DNA of 64,000 nt from Nemertoderma westbladi. Its lineage: Eukaryota; Xenacoelomorpha; Nemertodermatida; Nemertodermatidae. The stretch lies in the NCBI GenBank assembly GCA_032718475.1, contig JAUCBJ010002736.1:1-64000 (forward strand), in the 5' to 3' direction. Shown piece after piece: positions 21,000-33,103 of this stretch (positions within the stretch are counted from its first letter, which is position 1; each line of letters begins with the position of its first letter). A model generated the notes under the pieces. That model was not told where the DNA came from, made no database searches, and saw only the letters and a list, made by a program, of their open reading frames with translations. Made by a program: the position numbers and the translations under genes.

Positions 21000-22834
21000 A
21001 CACGTTCGTGGGGCCTTCGCGCAGCACGAGGCCCAGTTATGAGATACAAATTAAAATTGAGCGACTGTATCACAAAATCAGTATTTGAGAAATTTACCCA
21101 CACCACCAATCAAATAAAGAAAGGGGGACAGTACGTGTTCACCCCTTTTAATCCCACCCCCACCCTTCCCACCCACCAATACATAACCGCGACATCTACC
21201 ACCCACCACCCATGGAAGGGTAGCACGAACTTATTTCCAATCGCACATTCAATATGCAAAGCCAGGTGGTTTATAGGAATATAATAAACGCAGTACTCGT
21301 CTTCATTATAAGCCTCGTTGCGTTCGTCCTGTTTTGTATTTAAATATATTTCTTAAACGCAGGCTGACGATCTTTATAATAATAGTAACAAGGGATGCGT
21401 TCAATATGTGAAGCCAGGTGGTTTATATAATAAGATAGTCAACGCAGTACAGCAGTACTCGTCTTCATTATAAGCCTCGTTGTGCTCGTCCTGTTTTGTA
21501 TTTAAATATATTTCTTAAACGAAGACTGACGATCTTTATAATGGGTTCAATAGGCGAAGCCAGGTATGGTTTTGGTTTATAGGAATATAGTCCACGCAGC
21601 ACTCGTCCTCATGAGACCGAGTTATAGTGTGGCAATGTAGATGCAGTAGTTGCACCCGACCAGCCGGAAACTCGGAGCAATAGGCCTACTGCTTGCACAA
21701 TGCGTGTCAATTTCAACACCGCCGGGCACTGGTTGATGGCAGAGTGAGATTAAAAAACCGGATTTCATCCTCGGTTACGGTTAGTCCAGTTTGCCCGTAG
21801 CGGCAGCGATAGGTACCGAAAGTCGAGGTCAACAGACAGAGGCGGCCTTGGTGGTGAGTTGTTTGATTTCAATTCCAACACTTTTCTGGGCAGCTGGGTA
21901 GACTCTGGTAGTGGGTACCTGAACTTAGAATGCCGGTCAGCTGGTTAGTCCGCATAACTTCCATTGTTCTGTTGTTGCAGTTGCAGTTGCCGAGTCGATG
22001 GATGGTTGGGGTTGGTAGGGGTAAGCCTATCAGCCTATTGCTATTGTTGTATTGGCAGATTGATATGTCTGTATGTACATCTACATCTGATTATACCAGT
22101 TGCCGGCGCCGTCGGTCGTACCAATACATAGTCTTTAATTAACATATTTAACCGTTAACAAGAGCAGAAACCGTAAACGAAGAAATTCATTTTCTTTTGT
22201 CGCTGACAGGAGCGTAGAAATACGGTATAGGCTAGTGCTGTCGTAGTTCAGTAACGTACCGGTAGTTCTGTAGTTGGTAGTTCAGCAGTTTCTACCACTC
22301 CGGTTATACTTCTACAGTCTGACAGTAATCAGGTAGTAGCTGAGTAGGGCGGTACGGCGGACGGCGCCAACGGACCCTCTAATCTAATTCAGGACTGCAG
22401 TCCAACAGTCCGGAGTCGCACTGCATGGCTAATTAGGGCTTACAGAATTAGGCCTGTCCTGTAACAAGACAAGTATACGTGATCTATAATGACTGAACCG
22501 GTACCGCGGTACGAGTCAGCCAGTACCGTAAAACACCGAATACAGTATGTCTGTATGGTATTGCAGTATTGCTGTATTGTCTGATTACAGGATTCCTGAT
22601 TCAGGGATTGACATTGAGTATAGTACCGGTACAGGCAGACAGGCAGACAGGCCACAATGGCATTACTGCAAGGCCTACTGTACTCAGTACAGCAGTACAG
22701 TACTGTACTTAGTACAGTAGGCCTTGCATTACTGTAATTTCGTAATTTGCAAGAAACCCAGCTGATTTAGTCTCCTAGCAACCTGCTGATGTCAAGCGTT
22801 ATAATTTTGAATAAATAAATTTATTATAACTGTA

Positions 22835-23290
22835 AGACAGTTACAGTGGTGCTGCACGAAGGCCCCACGCAAATTCAACTTGGAAAATTTCTAAACTTTT
22901 GACAGACTATTTGTGTACCAAGTTTGGTTACATTTCATCGAGGATTGATAGAGTTATTAACGTTCAAAATTGAACATTGCAAAAAAAGCGACAGAAGGAC
23001 TTAATTAACTAATTAACTGCTATTATCTTAGCTTCTCGAAGGCCACACGGAAATTCAACTTGGAAAATTTCTAAACTTTTGCCAAACAACATGTGTACCA
23101 AGTTTGGATAGATTTCATCGAAGATTGGCCGAGTTATTAACGTTTAAAATTGAACAAGAACGACAGAACGACAGGTTGATTAATGGTACCACTACACTAA
23201 GGCTCGCTCACTTCGTGGCTCGCCCCACAGGTTGATTAATGGTACCACTACGCTAAGGCTCACTCACTTCGTGGCTCGCCCCACATATAA
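22835..23290. repeat. Diverged direct repeats of a dispersed element
   Basis: Two copies of about 130-150 bp (about 22849-22975 and 23036-23150) share CAAATTCAACTTGGAAAA/TTTCTAAACTTTTG... and GAGTTATTAACG. A third copy is inverted at about 24330-24430. They are followed by two 52-bp direct repeats (about 23180-23283) carrying AATGGTACCACTAC and CTCACTTCGTGGCTCGCCCC. These look like parts of the MULE-related repeat family. Confidence 0.55.
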
Positions 23291-23550
23291 TATACATCTC
23301 AAAACAGCTATTATTATAAAGTTGAAGCAAATTCCATCCTGGCGAATTATTGAAATAACAAAATTGAATCGAAAAATTTATTGAATTTTTTATTAATGGA
23401 TGTTGTACAGTTAGTTAACATTTATGTAGTTATTTTTAGCATTACGATATTACTACTGTATTAATAGCATTACTACTGTATAATTAATTATATAATTGCA
23501 AATAAAAGTGAATAACAATGGGGGTGAACGAGAAATGCAAAATTACTGAG

Positions 23551-24241
23551 TTAACGAGAAATGCACCGAACCGCTCGCTTTCTTCTACGCTGTCCTGGCT
23601 TCTTTCCTGCAGAAGGTTTGGGGTCAACAGTTGCTAACTTTCCATCCATTGAGGTGACGATCTGAGTTTTTCGAAGTTTATAGGTATGCATTTTAATTAA
23701 ATGATTAGTTCTTGTTACCCCATCCATTCCTTCCCACTTGGACTTTCCCACTGCAAACTTTTTAAAACGTCCCGAGAGTCGATATTGTCCGTTTCCAATA
23801 ACCGCCCTTTCAACATCTCTTTGTTTGGTTCTAACTACATCTATCAAAAGCTTGACAATTTCAGTCAGGGGCCGAGGCTTCCAATCGAACGCCTGTTTGA
23901 AGACGTGATTGGCTGATTCGTTATTATTACTGTATTATCCCAGAATTTATCAACTACCCCGGACTGTTTCGGTTCCCATACATAATTTGATAACATCGGA
24001 AGTACTTTACACTTCTCATGTATTTTTTGAATGTTGCTGGTAGTTTTTTCGATAACAAAGTGTCAGAACGTTCCTGAAAGGTTATATCATCCTGAGAATC
24101 AAGTATCCCGTCTGTATCAAATATTAATTTAATAATCTCTATGCGAGTGATTTTATCAACACCGCAATCTATCAGATGTTTCGATACATTTTTCCTTACA
24201 TGCAGCACGCATATTAGTGTATGGGAGTTAAGGAAATGCAA
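23551..24241 (-). pseudogene. MULE-type transposase fragment, broken
   Basis: The upstream part (24241-23954) reads LHVRKNVSKHLIDCGVDKI and then DDITFQERSDTLLSKK, resembling the region after the MULE catalytic core. A stop and frame change near 23930-23950 separate it from a second open part. That part begins before the first start-like codon and reads NNESANHVFKQAFDW, then RDVERAVIGNGQYRLSGRF and SKWEGM. Its N-ES-N-x-x-K and R-E-V-E-R-A-(V/I)-G pattern is typical of MULE-like transposases in invertebrate genomes. The catalytic domain itself is missing. Family assignment rests on remembered motifs, not a search. Confidence 0.55.
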
Positions 24242-24689
24242 TACGGATTGCTTTTCTTAAAGCTGCTTCTTCATCTGAACCAAGACACAGTTTTTCTTCA
24301 GTCGTCGTCGTCGTCGTCGTAAATTTTTGATCGCTAATAACTCGGTTATTCCTTGATGAAATTAAACGAAACTTGGTATGTATGTAGTCTGACAAAAGTT
24401 TAGAAAGAATCTCAAGTTTGGTCAAAAACGAATGAACGCAACAAGGCACAAGAGGATGACGAGTATTGTGTTGAAGACTTCTGACTAACGGCACACAACT
24501 CGTTAATGGTACCCATTTGCGAAAGGCTTTGCTCACTTCGTGCTGCGCGAAGACCCCACGAACGTGTACTTACTGTATAATTATAAGATAGCCGTGTATT
24601 ACGAATATATAGTCGGAACAAATTACAAATATAAATGCTCTATAATATTTATGAATAAAATCTTAAAAAATAAAACTTAACAGAAATTT

Positions 24690-25435
24690 TAACTACAACA
24701 TCCAACAATAAATACTTGTTATTTCAATATATAGGGCTACTTTAAATAAGGGAACTTTCGATGCAATCTAAATTGATCCCACTCCAGTGCAAAATCGATG
24801 CAAATAACAACGGATTACTTCCAAAAGTAATACTTCCCTAACCTGTTCGATTGGCATTAGTTTATTGTTTTGGTTAGAATAACGCGGCAGTTTAACAAGT
24901 GCATTTCCTTAATTTGGTACGTTAATATTGAAACAAGATATCAGTTCATCACACACATCTGAACACTACATATATCAAACATTAATCAAACATTATCTAA
25001 CACTACATGTATCAATCATTATAAATCAATGTCTTTATTATAACTAAAATTATAGTATGTACATGGTACTACAATGTTAAGTATGTGCAATATACATATT
25101 ATGCGCTACTTTATACATAATGATGTCCATGGCATAACATAGGGGTACATAGTATGTTGCGGCGATTGTGTCCCCGTTGTGACAACTATAGCAGCCGTTG
25201 TGGCGATTGTGTCCCCCGTTGTGACAACTATAGCATCCGTTGTGGCGATTGTTTCTTCCGTTGTTGCAACTATAACCTCCGTAGTGGCGATTGTTTCCTC
25301 CGTTGTGGCAACTATAACCTCCGTAGTGGCGATTGTTTCTTCCGTTGGGGCAACTATAACCTCCGTAGTGGCGATTGTTTCTTCCGTTGGGGCAACTACA
25401 GTATAACATTTGTTGTGGCGATTGTTTCCAGAAGA
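24690..25435. repeat. First copy of a tandem segmental duplication
   Basis: This segment is repeated from about 25436 onward, with divergence. Shared phrases include ACTACAACA(T/C)CCA(A/G)CAATAAATA, GATTACTTCCAAAA(G/A)TAATA and TTTTGGTTAGAATAAC. The second copy is interrupted at 25755 by the LTR element and resumes at 33104. This copy keeps the uninterrupted target sequence GCGCTACTTTATACATAATG at about 25105-25124. Confidence 0.7.
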
Positions 25436-25440
25436 CGGCA
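25150..25440 (+). repeat. 42-bp minisatellite, copy 1
   Basis: Seven or so units of a 42-bp repeat, each made of two related 21-bp halves: GTTGTGGCGATTGTTTCCTC(C) and GTTGTGGCAACTATAACCTC(C). Because 21 is divisible by three, several frames stay open. The apparent peptides (VVAIVSS/VVATITS and the minus-strand NNRHYGGYSC) are not evidence of a gene. The same array occurs at 33385-33865. Confidence 0.9.
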
Positions 25441-25754
25441 ACTTTAACTACAACACCCAGCAATAAATATTTTTTAATTTCAATAACTATGTATAGGCCT
25501 ACAGTACTTTAAATAAGGGGGAGTTTCGATACAAACTACAGTATATTTACAAAAATAACAACTGATTACTTCCAAAAATAATACCTTAACCTGTTCGATT
25601 CACATTAATTTAATGTTTTGGTTAGAATAACATAGCAGTTTAACTAGCTCCTTTCCCTTAATTTGATCCTTTACCATTGAAACGAGATATCAATTCTCCA
25701 ATTGCTTCCAGCCCCCACCCCCCCCCCCCCCTCCCCCGTATAAATAAAGCGCTA

Positions 25755-26328
25755 TGTGAGCGGATTCAATTCCGCCTCATTACCCCCATAAAGTTGGGAA
25801 GTGGCGCCCTTTTCAGCAATATTGGAGATACCAGATTGATAACAACCAATCTCGTATCACGACCCAATAACGGGGTTAACATACACCCCAAAAGCCACAC
25901 AAAGGGAGGTTAGAGGTCAAACCACCTCGAGAGGGCAGATAACCAACAGCGGGGGGGGGGGGGGGGGCACTCCCACAGAGGTGAGAGGCGTGAAGTAGGT
26001 CATCAACCAATGGGAGCGGGGAAAAGTATCCACTGGACACAGGCCAAAGTAATGTAGGAATGAATACATATATTATCCTATTACCGGTCAGTTAATCAGT
26101 TTACTCAGTCATTAAGTTCAGTGTAGACCGGTGATGTTTTTCACCGTCACCATCACCATCACAACATGTTACATTATCACTACCGGTATACTGCTATTAT
26201 ATTGTCAATTCAACTGTGCTATTATCCATTACGAATATCAGAGGGATAACAACAAACTGTCATTATTTTATCTCAAACGGTGACGCATAGTCAACTAAAC
26301 CCGATAGGGATCCCTTGATCCTGTCACA
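25755..26328 (+). repeat. 5' LTR
   Basis: It starts TGTGAGCGGATTCAATTCCG and ends CCTTGATCCTGTCACA. It contains a 17-G run at 25951-25967 and is near-identical to the 3' LTR apart from scattered substitutions and G-run length, which suggests a fairly recent insertion. Confidence 0.92.
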
Positions 26329-26396
26329 GTGAAAAACTACAAAACTGCTGAACTGTGACTGCCAGCCACCATAGAAGAACAAAGATGAGCGCATAG

Positions 26397-29300
26397 CCCC
26401 GAGATTTAGAGGGAGAGAGGACACCGCCGCGGACCCTGGACGATACCAACCGAACGATCCGCGAGGCCGCGACGCGACGGTACCGACCTGCGACGCCGGA
26501 TTTGCCGACGAGAGACGATCCGGCAGTCCAAGCGGAGAGCGGCCGTCTACCACAAGGAAAGGACGAGTCGACATACGATGGCGGTCAAAGTACCGAAGTC
26601 GACGGCCAGCCACAGGCCGAGGGCGACGGACGGCCCACCGGAACAGCGACGGTGGGGCTGCCGGTACGACGCCGAAGCAGGAGAGGAGGAGGAGATGTCG
26701 GCGACGAGGACGTCGGGACCAGCGATCGGCTTCGACGGGCCTACAACGCCACGAAGAAACAGCTCAAGGGGGCCAGAGAAGGAGCAAAGGTGAACCAGGG
26801 GGAGTTGAGCCAGCGGCGAGGTGAGTCGAATAAACATTTCAGATACCTAGTTCGTTTCGGGCAGGGTGAACTGGCGAGTGAGAGAGCGAGCGGGGTCGCC
26901 ACCGAACTATTCGAACTGTGGCGATCCGGGATTATGGAGCCCCAAGTAGTGTACGTAGGGCCATATTTAGTGGATGCTAGGGGAATTAAGTTAGTGGGTT
27001 GGGCAGATCCGCACAAGGGCGAACCCGAGGTTAACCCCGAGAATTCGGTCTCGTCGGTTAGCGAGAACCCCAGAAAGCGGGGGAAAGTTAGTAGGACAGA
27101 GAGGCGACGGGAGTCCGTCACGACCGATAAGTCCGCTACATCCTCCGCGAAAGCAAGAAGGGTGTTAGAGATAGATCTGGCGTGTCAATTAGACATGGTG
27201 GCGCTAGACCAGAAAGAATTAGAGAGGCAGTTGGATGAGGGAAGAGGCTGTTGGAGAAAAAGAGGGAGTTGGCGAGGGAGTGTAGAGAGAGGGCCGAGAG
27301 GGTAGCGAGAAATTGTAGAGAACAAGAAGGGAGAGAGGCAGAGGAACGCAAGGAGCGAGAAACGAGAGTAGAGAAGGAACGTAAGGAGCGAGAAATGAGA
27401 GTAGAGAAGGAATGTGAAGAGCGAGAGACGAGAGCGGAGAACGAGTGTAAGGAGCGAGAGACGAGAGAGATGAACGAGCATAGAGAGCGAGAAGCGAGAG
27501 TAGAAAGCGAGCGTAAGGAGCGGGTGGCGAGAGAAACAGAGTTGGCGAACCAGAGTTTGCGAGAGGATAGAGCGAGAGAGAGAGAGCGGGAAAGCGCATG
27601 CGGGATGATATGCATGCCCGGTTAAGGGGGCTTATGCAATATCAGGCCAAACAGAAGCACCGACTAGAACTGGCGCAGTTGGGACTATCAGAGAGTGAGG
27701 CTGGCTCGGGTAGTATTTACGAGGAGCCAGAGGTTATGGAAACGTTTGTTAATACCCCACTTACAGGGACTGGACGACAGACCCAAGACTGGTGTAACCG
27801 TACGGGCGGGGGTAATAACAATACATTAGAAGACGTTAATATTAATAGTACCATAGTAGACAACCCTAATCCAACTTTCATTGCAGGAAATAATATTTTG
27901 CCCAGTAACAATAATTTAAATCCGAATGATCCTAATTTAAATACAGAAAATAATTCAAATAATAATCTAGATTCCAATATACAAAGTAATTCAAATAATT
28001 TAAATTTAAATACGCAAAATAATCTAAATAATAATTTTAATTCAAATGAACAAAATAATCCCGATTCTAACCCAAATATACAAAATAATTTCAATAATAA
28101 TCCGAATTCAGTACAGAATAACTCTAATAATTTAAATAATTTAGAAAATAATATTGATAATGGTGCTATTAATATAAATGCGGCAGATATAGGTGGACCG
28201 GCCAACGAGAGCCTGCCAGGCCACATAATCAGTACGCAGGGGGTAGCAGGGGTGAGAGACCCCGACGTGAACCTGGAAGGCCATGTAGTTAATACGCAGG
28301 GAGTAGCGGGGGTGAGTCGACCCGACGGGAGCCTGCCAGGCCACGCAGTGATAGAGGGAGAGGCGGGGGTGAATAGACCCAGCCGCAGTAGAGATAGTGT
28401 GTCGACTAGAGAGGGGCGTAGAGGCAAAGCGAGAGATAGTAAAGTGATAGGTGGCGAGTGGGGGGGGGGGGGGGGGGGCTACAGGCGCCCCACAACGAGA
28501 GATTAGCGGCGAGAGGGGGGGAGCAGAGAGTGTCCCACAGGCGTCGGCGGACAATGCGCGGGGCGAATTAGGTGAACCGCAGCACCCAGCAACGGAGAAT
28601 AGTAGGGGGGTTACGAATATCTCCAGCGGCTTGCGACCGGGTAGAGAGAGGGAGGTTGGCATTGCGAGTGGGCGAGTGACGAGATGTCGAGCCCAGTCAG
28701 AAGAGGGAAGAAGAACAGTGGAGTTTAACTGGGAGGTCGACGAGAGATCTTACGAACGGGGACGCTACATTGAAGAGAGAAGAAGAGAAGAGAATAGAAG
28801 AAGCATCGTTACGAGCGACCGGAGAGCGAGGATGGATAGCGAGCCGTCGGTAGTAGAAATGGAGTTGGAGAGTCAGTGGGGTCGAACTCCGAGAGATTGC
28901 CGTCGCCCCGGAGAGACGCAACCTGACGAGGTGTACTATACGCCGAAAGAGGGGTACAGGGCGTACTGGTACGAGGATGAGAATAGGAGAGGGGATCGAA
29001 GAGAAACTTCCCGACGGGATATAGCTGCCGATCGAGGGTATGGTAGTCGCCGGGAGGACTTCTTGGATTATTCGAGAAGGTTAAACTTCGGTCCGGAGGG
29101 ACACATACAGACTGCAGGACATACTGTAGGCCTTACTGCACATACTATAGACCATGCTGGGAGAAATAGTGTAGGCGATAGGGTAGCGCGGACGATGGGA
29201 TTGGACCCGGAAGTCGCGGAGTATATACCGGTAGGTAGGCCAGAAGTGGATAGGCCTATACCGGTACCAGCACAACAGTATGACTATAACATGCAGGGAC

Positions 29301-29488
29301 ATAACATATACCCAGTTGAGGGGGATATTGCAGATAGATGGATGGGCCCCAATATATTAACATCAACCCCAGTACCAAACATAACATTGGTGGGGGGGGG
29401 ACAGGGTGACATTCCCCCATTACAGTATCGGCAGTATAGACAACCAAGAACAAGAAGGATTCGACGAAGAGAGTGGGGTGGAAAGTGA
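26397..29488 (+). pseudogene. Frameshifted gag-position ORF of the LTR element (coiled coil, Asn-rich and Arg-rich parts)
   Basis: Open reading frames succeed one another with three frame changes: near 27245, near 27590, and in the 19-G run at 28460-28478. Read together they would span about 1,000 codons. In order: an Arg/Gly-rich start; a compact segment (SNKHFRYLVRFGQGELASER, ELWRSGIMEPQVVYVGPYLV); a long Glu/Arg/Lys coiled coil with ECKERETR-like heptads; an Asn-rich stretch of about 100 residues; Gly/Pro-rich repeats (SLPGHAV, AGVNRP); and an Arg/Tyr-rich C-terminus (VYYTPKEGYRAYWYEDENRR). I do not recognise the family. Its position suggests a Gag-like role, but no capsid or zinc-knuckle motif is visible. 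No ATG opens the first frame, which is open from 26397. Confidence 0.6.
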
Positions 29489-29499
29489 GACGAGCTAGA

Positions 29500-31320
29500 G
29501 GGGGGAAGATGGGGGGGTGCCTGATGGAGGAGTGGCCCTTAGGTTGCTGAGTGGTCCAATAGGTTGGACAGAGAAGGGTACGGACGTGCCGACGTGAAGG
29601 TGTAGGTAGTTAAAGAGAAACATACGCACTGAGGTAGACTGAGGGCGTCACGTGCGGGATCGAAAGGGGGGTATGTACGCATACCGTTGGTTGTCAGAAG
29701 TGGGATAACCAAGAAGAGTATGGAGAGGGAGAAACCTGTGGGCATTGAGGGCATCAGGTGACCAGAAACGAGAAGGATTAGAGGAAGAGAGTGGGGCGGA
29801 AAGTGAGGCGAGCTAGAGGGGGAAGATGGGAGAGATGAGAAGGGTACAGGGGATGCATTGAACTAAGCAGGGCACGGGCGTGATGACGTGTTTGATGCAA
29901 GAGCAGGGTATGTTAATTTGGGTGGGTGCCAGGCACACGAGGTGCCGGGCACAAGAAGTTAGGCAGTGTGGTATATTGACATACTACGAGAGTAGTAGGA
30001 GGGTATGTAATACCGAGAGTTAATAGAGTTAGTAGAGTTAGTTGAGTTAGTAAGAGTTAGTAGAGAGTTAGTAGAGTTAGTAAGAGTTAGTAGTTGTTCA
30101 CATAATTAACATACCCACTTTTACGGCACTCAGAGCGTCACGTGCAGGCGAGGAGATCTAAAGGGGATAAGATGTAAAGGTAGATGTAGAGGAGATAAGA
30201 TGTAGATAGAGTAGAGGAAGTAGATGCAGAGATAGATGTAGAGGAAGTAGATAGAGATGGGAGAGATGCATGATGGAGGGGTGGCCCATAGGTTGTTGAG
30301 TGGTCCAGTAGGTTGGGGGTGTGGGTGGTTAAACGTTACCTAGGTTAACAAGGCTCCTAGGGTAACTTAGCATACGCACCTTTGACGGCACTGAGGGCAT
30401 CATGTATGGAATTGAGGGGGAGCATGTATACATAACCATAGTTGAGGGGTGCAGTAGTAGAGGCGGGCACAAAGGGTGTCAGGTAGTAGAGTAGTAGAGA
30501 CAGTAGAGTAGTAGAGGCGGGCACAAAGGGTGCCAGGTAGTAGAGTAGTAGAGGCAGTAGAGTAGTAGAGGCAGGCACAAAGGGTGCCAGGTAGTAGAGT
30601 AGTAGAGGCGGGCACAAAGGGTGCCAGGTAGTAGAGTAGTAGAGGTGGGCACAAAGGGTGCCAGGTAGTAGAGTAGTAGAGGCGGGCACAAAGGGTGCCA
30701 GGTAGTAGAGTAGTAGAGAGGGCACAAAGTGAGGGGGGGGGGGGTATGTACGCATGCCATAGCCGAAGAGTATGGAAAGTGCGAAACCTGTGGGCACTGA
30801 GGGCATCACGTAGTGAGCAGTAAGAGGGCAGGTAGTACCGTTAGTCGAGAGTAAGAGGGTACGCAGTACCGTTAGTTAGAGTTAGGGAGTAAGAGGGTAC
30901 GTAGTACCGTTAGTAAAGTTAGAGTTAGGGAGTAAGAGGGTACGTAGTACCGTTAGTAAAGTTAGAGTTGGGGAGTAAGAGGGTACATAGTACCGGTAGA
31001 GAGTTAGTAGAGTTAGTAGAGGTAGAGAGTTAGTAGAGGTAGAGAGTTAGTAGAGTTAGAGAGTTGGAGAGTTAGTAGAGTTAGTAGAGGCAGAGAGTTA
31101 GTAGAGTTAGAGAGTTAGTAGAGGTAGAGAGTTAGTAGAGTTAGAGAGTTAGTAGAGGTAGAGAGTTAGTAGAGTTAGAGAGTTAGTAGAGGTAGAGAGT
31201 TAGTAGAGTTAGAGAGTTAGTAGAGGTAGAGAGTTAGAGAGTTAGTCGAGTTAGAGAGTTAGTAGAGTTAGGGAGTTAGTAGAGCTAGTAGACTTAATAG
31301 AGTTAGTAGTAAGAGAGTTA
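29500..31320 (+). repeat. Tandem and dispersed repeats inside the LTR element
   Basis: Three kinds occur. Duplicated blocks containing AGAGTGGGG(T/C)GGAAAGTGAG lie at about 29470 and 29785, and GAGTGGTCCA(A/G)TAGGTTGG at about 29550 and 30298. A 39-50-bp array with GCGGGCACAAAGGGTG(C/T)CAG runs about 30440-30730. A GTTAGTAGAG-type low-complexity array runs about 30840-31320. Repeated frames here are not genes. Confidence 0.8.
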
Positions 31321-31419
31321 CAAGGTAAGTAGTAAGTAAGAAGTAAGTAGAGAGAAAAATGACAGCACAGAACAGGGGCAAATAGAGATAAAACAAAAAA
31401 AATCAAAATAAAACTAAGA

Positions 31420-31710
31420 ATATCAGGACCACTCCCGAACTACAGAAGAGCCTTCAAGGTAGCCTTCGGAGGTCTGGTAGACCACCCGGGGCTGAAGGGC
31501 GAGTCGGTGTACTACGACAACCAGCATCTAGTAGACAGGGAGGTGGATACACCATAACAGAGGTGGGAGAAGTTGGAAGCGGATAGACTTGAGGAGAAGC
31601 GACTGGAAGAAGTCGCTAAACGAGAAAGGCGGAGAAAGAGTGAAACGGGCAAGACTGGGAATGACGAGTCATATCACCTCCGAGAGGGGGGGTTAAGGCG
31701 CGTCATATAG
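31420..31710 (+). pseudogene. Short coding-like relic near the 3' end of the LTR element
   Basis: One frame reads NYRRAFKVAFGGLVDHPGLK and YYDNQHLVDREVD, then a TAA, then RWEKLEADRLEEKRLEEVAK and further Arg/Lys-rich codons to a TAG. Composition is like a charged helix. It could be a remnant of a second protein of the element. No family recognised. Confidence 0.35.
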
Positions 31711-32528
31711 ACGAGCATATAATATAATATATAATATATAATTATAATAATTAATTGTTATATATAACATATGTATTATACAGTATGTACCGTAGTCAAG
31801 CACAACCTTTTTCCAATTAGCTACTGGGACTGGGGACTAATTGACTAGGGCGACAGGACGGGACTTAGATGGCTCCCACTAACATGTGCGCACATGTGTG
31901 GGACCCGATAAGTGTGTGGTCATTAAACAACAGGGCGGAGTTCAGGATTTATTGTGAAAGCTCGTATCCTGCGGGATAGGAATCGTGCAGATGGGCACTA
32001 CCGGGATATGAGTAGGAGGGGCACTTGATGGGACCCCCGGCGTGGAGAGTGAGGGCAAAATGAGAGGAGTATGAGAGGAATATGAGAAGAGTATGAGAGG
32101 AGTATGAGGAAAGATAGTGAGAGGTGGTGTTGAGGAGTGTGGAGAGAGTACGGGTGCGATTCAAATGTGGGGGGGGGGGGGGGGGGAGTAAGAGGCAGAG
32201 TGAGGGACAAAGAGGTCCGAAAGTGGAGTGGAGTTAGAGTGAAAGTAGAGAGGCGTTAGAGTCAGTTTGGAGTGGAGTGAAGATTTAAAATTGTGTGAGA
32301 GGAGTCCACAATTGTCTCGAACCGAGACGCCAGATGTCTTGGTGCAACATAGATTGAGGTTGCACCAAGAGGGGGTAATAATATCATACCCAGAGGGAGC
32401 GGCCTGGAAAGCCGACTCCAAGTAAAAGAACTCCACCCCACACCCGATAGTAGATCGGGTTCCAGCGGAATTTAAGCGCACTCAAAGGTGATGCTATCTT
32501 CTCACCGGGAAGATAGCATGGGGGGGAG
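31711..32528. other. 3' internal region of the LTR element
   Basis: AT-rich sequence, then TATGAGAGGAG-type tandem motifs (about 32050-32110), an 18-G run at about 32169-32186, and a palindromic GATGCTATCTTC/GAAGATAGCATGG (about 32490-32522) just before the 3' LTR. I see no convincing open frame. Confidence 0.4.
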
Positions 32529-33103
32529 TGTGAGCGGATTCAATTCCGCCTCATTACCCCCATAAAGTTGGGAAGTGGCGCCCTTTTCAGCAATATTGGA
32601 GATACGAGATTGATAACAACCAATCTCGTATCACACCCAATAACGGGGATAACATACACCCCAAAAGCCACACAAAGGGAGGTTAGAGGTCAAACCACCT
32701 CGAGAGGGCAGATAACCAACAGCGGGGGGGGGGGGGGGGAAGCACTCCCACAGAGGTGAGAGGCGTGAAGTAGGTCATCAACCAATGGGAGCGGGGAAAA
32801 GTATCCACTGGACAAAGGCCAAAGTAATGTAGGAATGAATACATATATTATCCTATTACCGGTCAGTTAATCAGTTTACTCAGTCATTCAGTTCAGTGCA
32901 GACCGGTGATGTTTTTCACCGTCACCGTCACCATCACTACATGTTACATTATCACTACCGGTATACTGCTATTATATTGTCAATTCAACTGTGCTATTAT
33001 CCATTACGAATATCAGAGCGATAACAACAAACAGCCATTATTTTATCTCAAACGGTGACGCGTAGTCAACTAAACCCGGTCGGGATCCCTTGATCCCGTA
33101 ACA
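32529..33103 (+). repeat. 3' LTR
   Basis: It starts TGTGAGCGG right after the purine tract and ends CCTTGATCCCGTAACA at 33103, followed by the CGCTA target duplicate. It has a G run at about 32724-32739. Compared with the 5' LTR it carries only a few percent of visible differences. Confidence 0.92.

Larger units (their letters stand above)
21000..24567 (-). mobile_element. MULE-like DNA transposon remnant with inverted ends
   Basis: A 31-bp end at 21000-21030 (ACACGTTCGTGGGGCCTTCG...) is repeated inverted at 24537-24567 with two differences. The interval contains a broken transposase fragment on the minus strand (23551-24241). Related sub-terminal motifs (ACGAAGGCCCCACG, CTCACTTCGTG) also occur at about 22850, 23040, 23200-23285 and 24530, so shorter family members are probably nested. 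I could not find a clear target duplication. Sequence at 21030-22800 shows no transposase homology and may be insertions or host DNA. Confidence 0.5.
25755..33103 (+). mobile_element. Non-autonomous LTR retrotransposon (no pol), with TSD CGCTA
   Basis: Direct repeats of 574 and 575 bp (25755-26328 and 32529-33103) begin TGTGAGCGG and end ...CACA/...AACA. They are flanked by CGCTA at 25750-25754 and 33104-33108. A purine tract (ATGGGGGGAG) precedes the right LTR, giving plus orientation. The 6.2-kb interior has a frameshifted open region (26397-29488), tandem repeats (about 29500-31320) and a short coding-like relic (about 31420-31710). I find no protease, reverse transcriptase, RNase H or integrase, so it must have depended on another element for movement. 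A tRNA-type primer site (TGG...) is not obvious after the left LTR. Confidence 0.9.

Noticed and set aside
25106-25463. ORFs over the 42-bp minisatellite (VVAIVSS, NNRHYGGYSC)
   Set aside because: They are open only because the half-unit is 21 bp; there is no other coding evidence.
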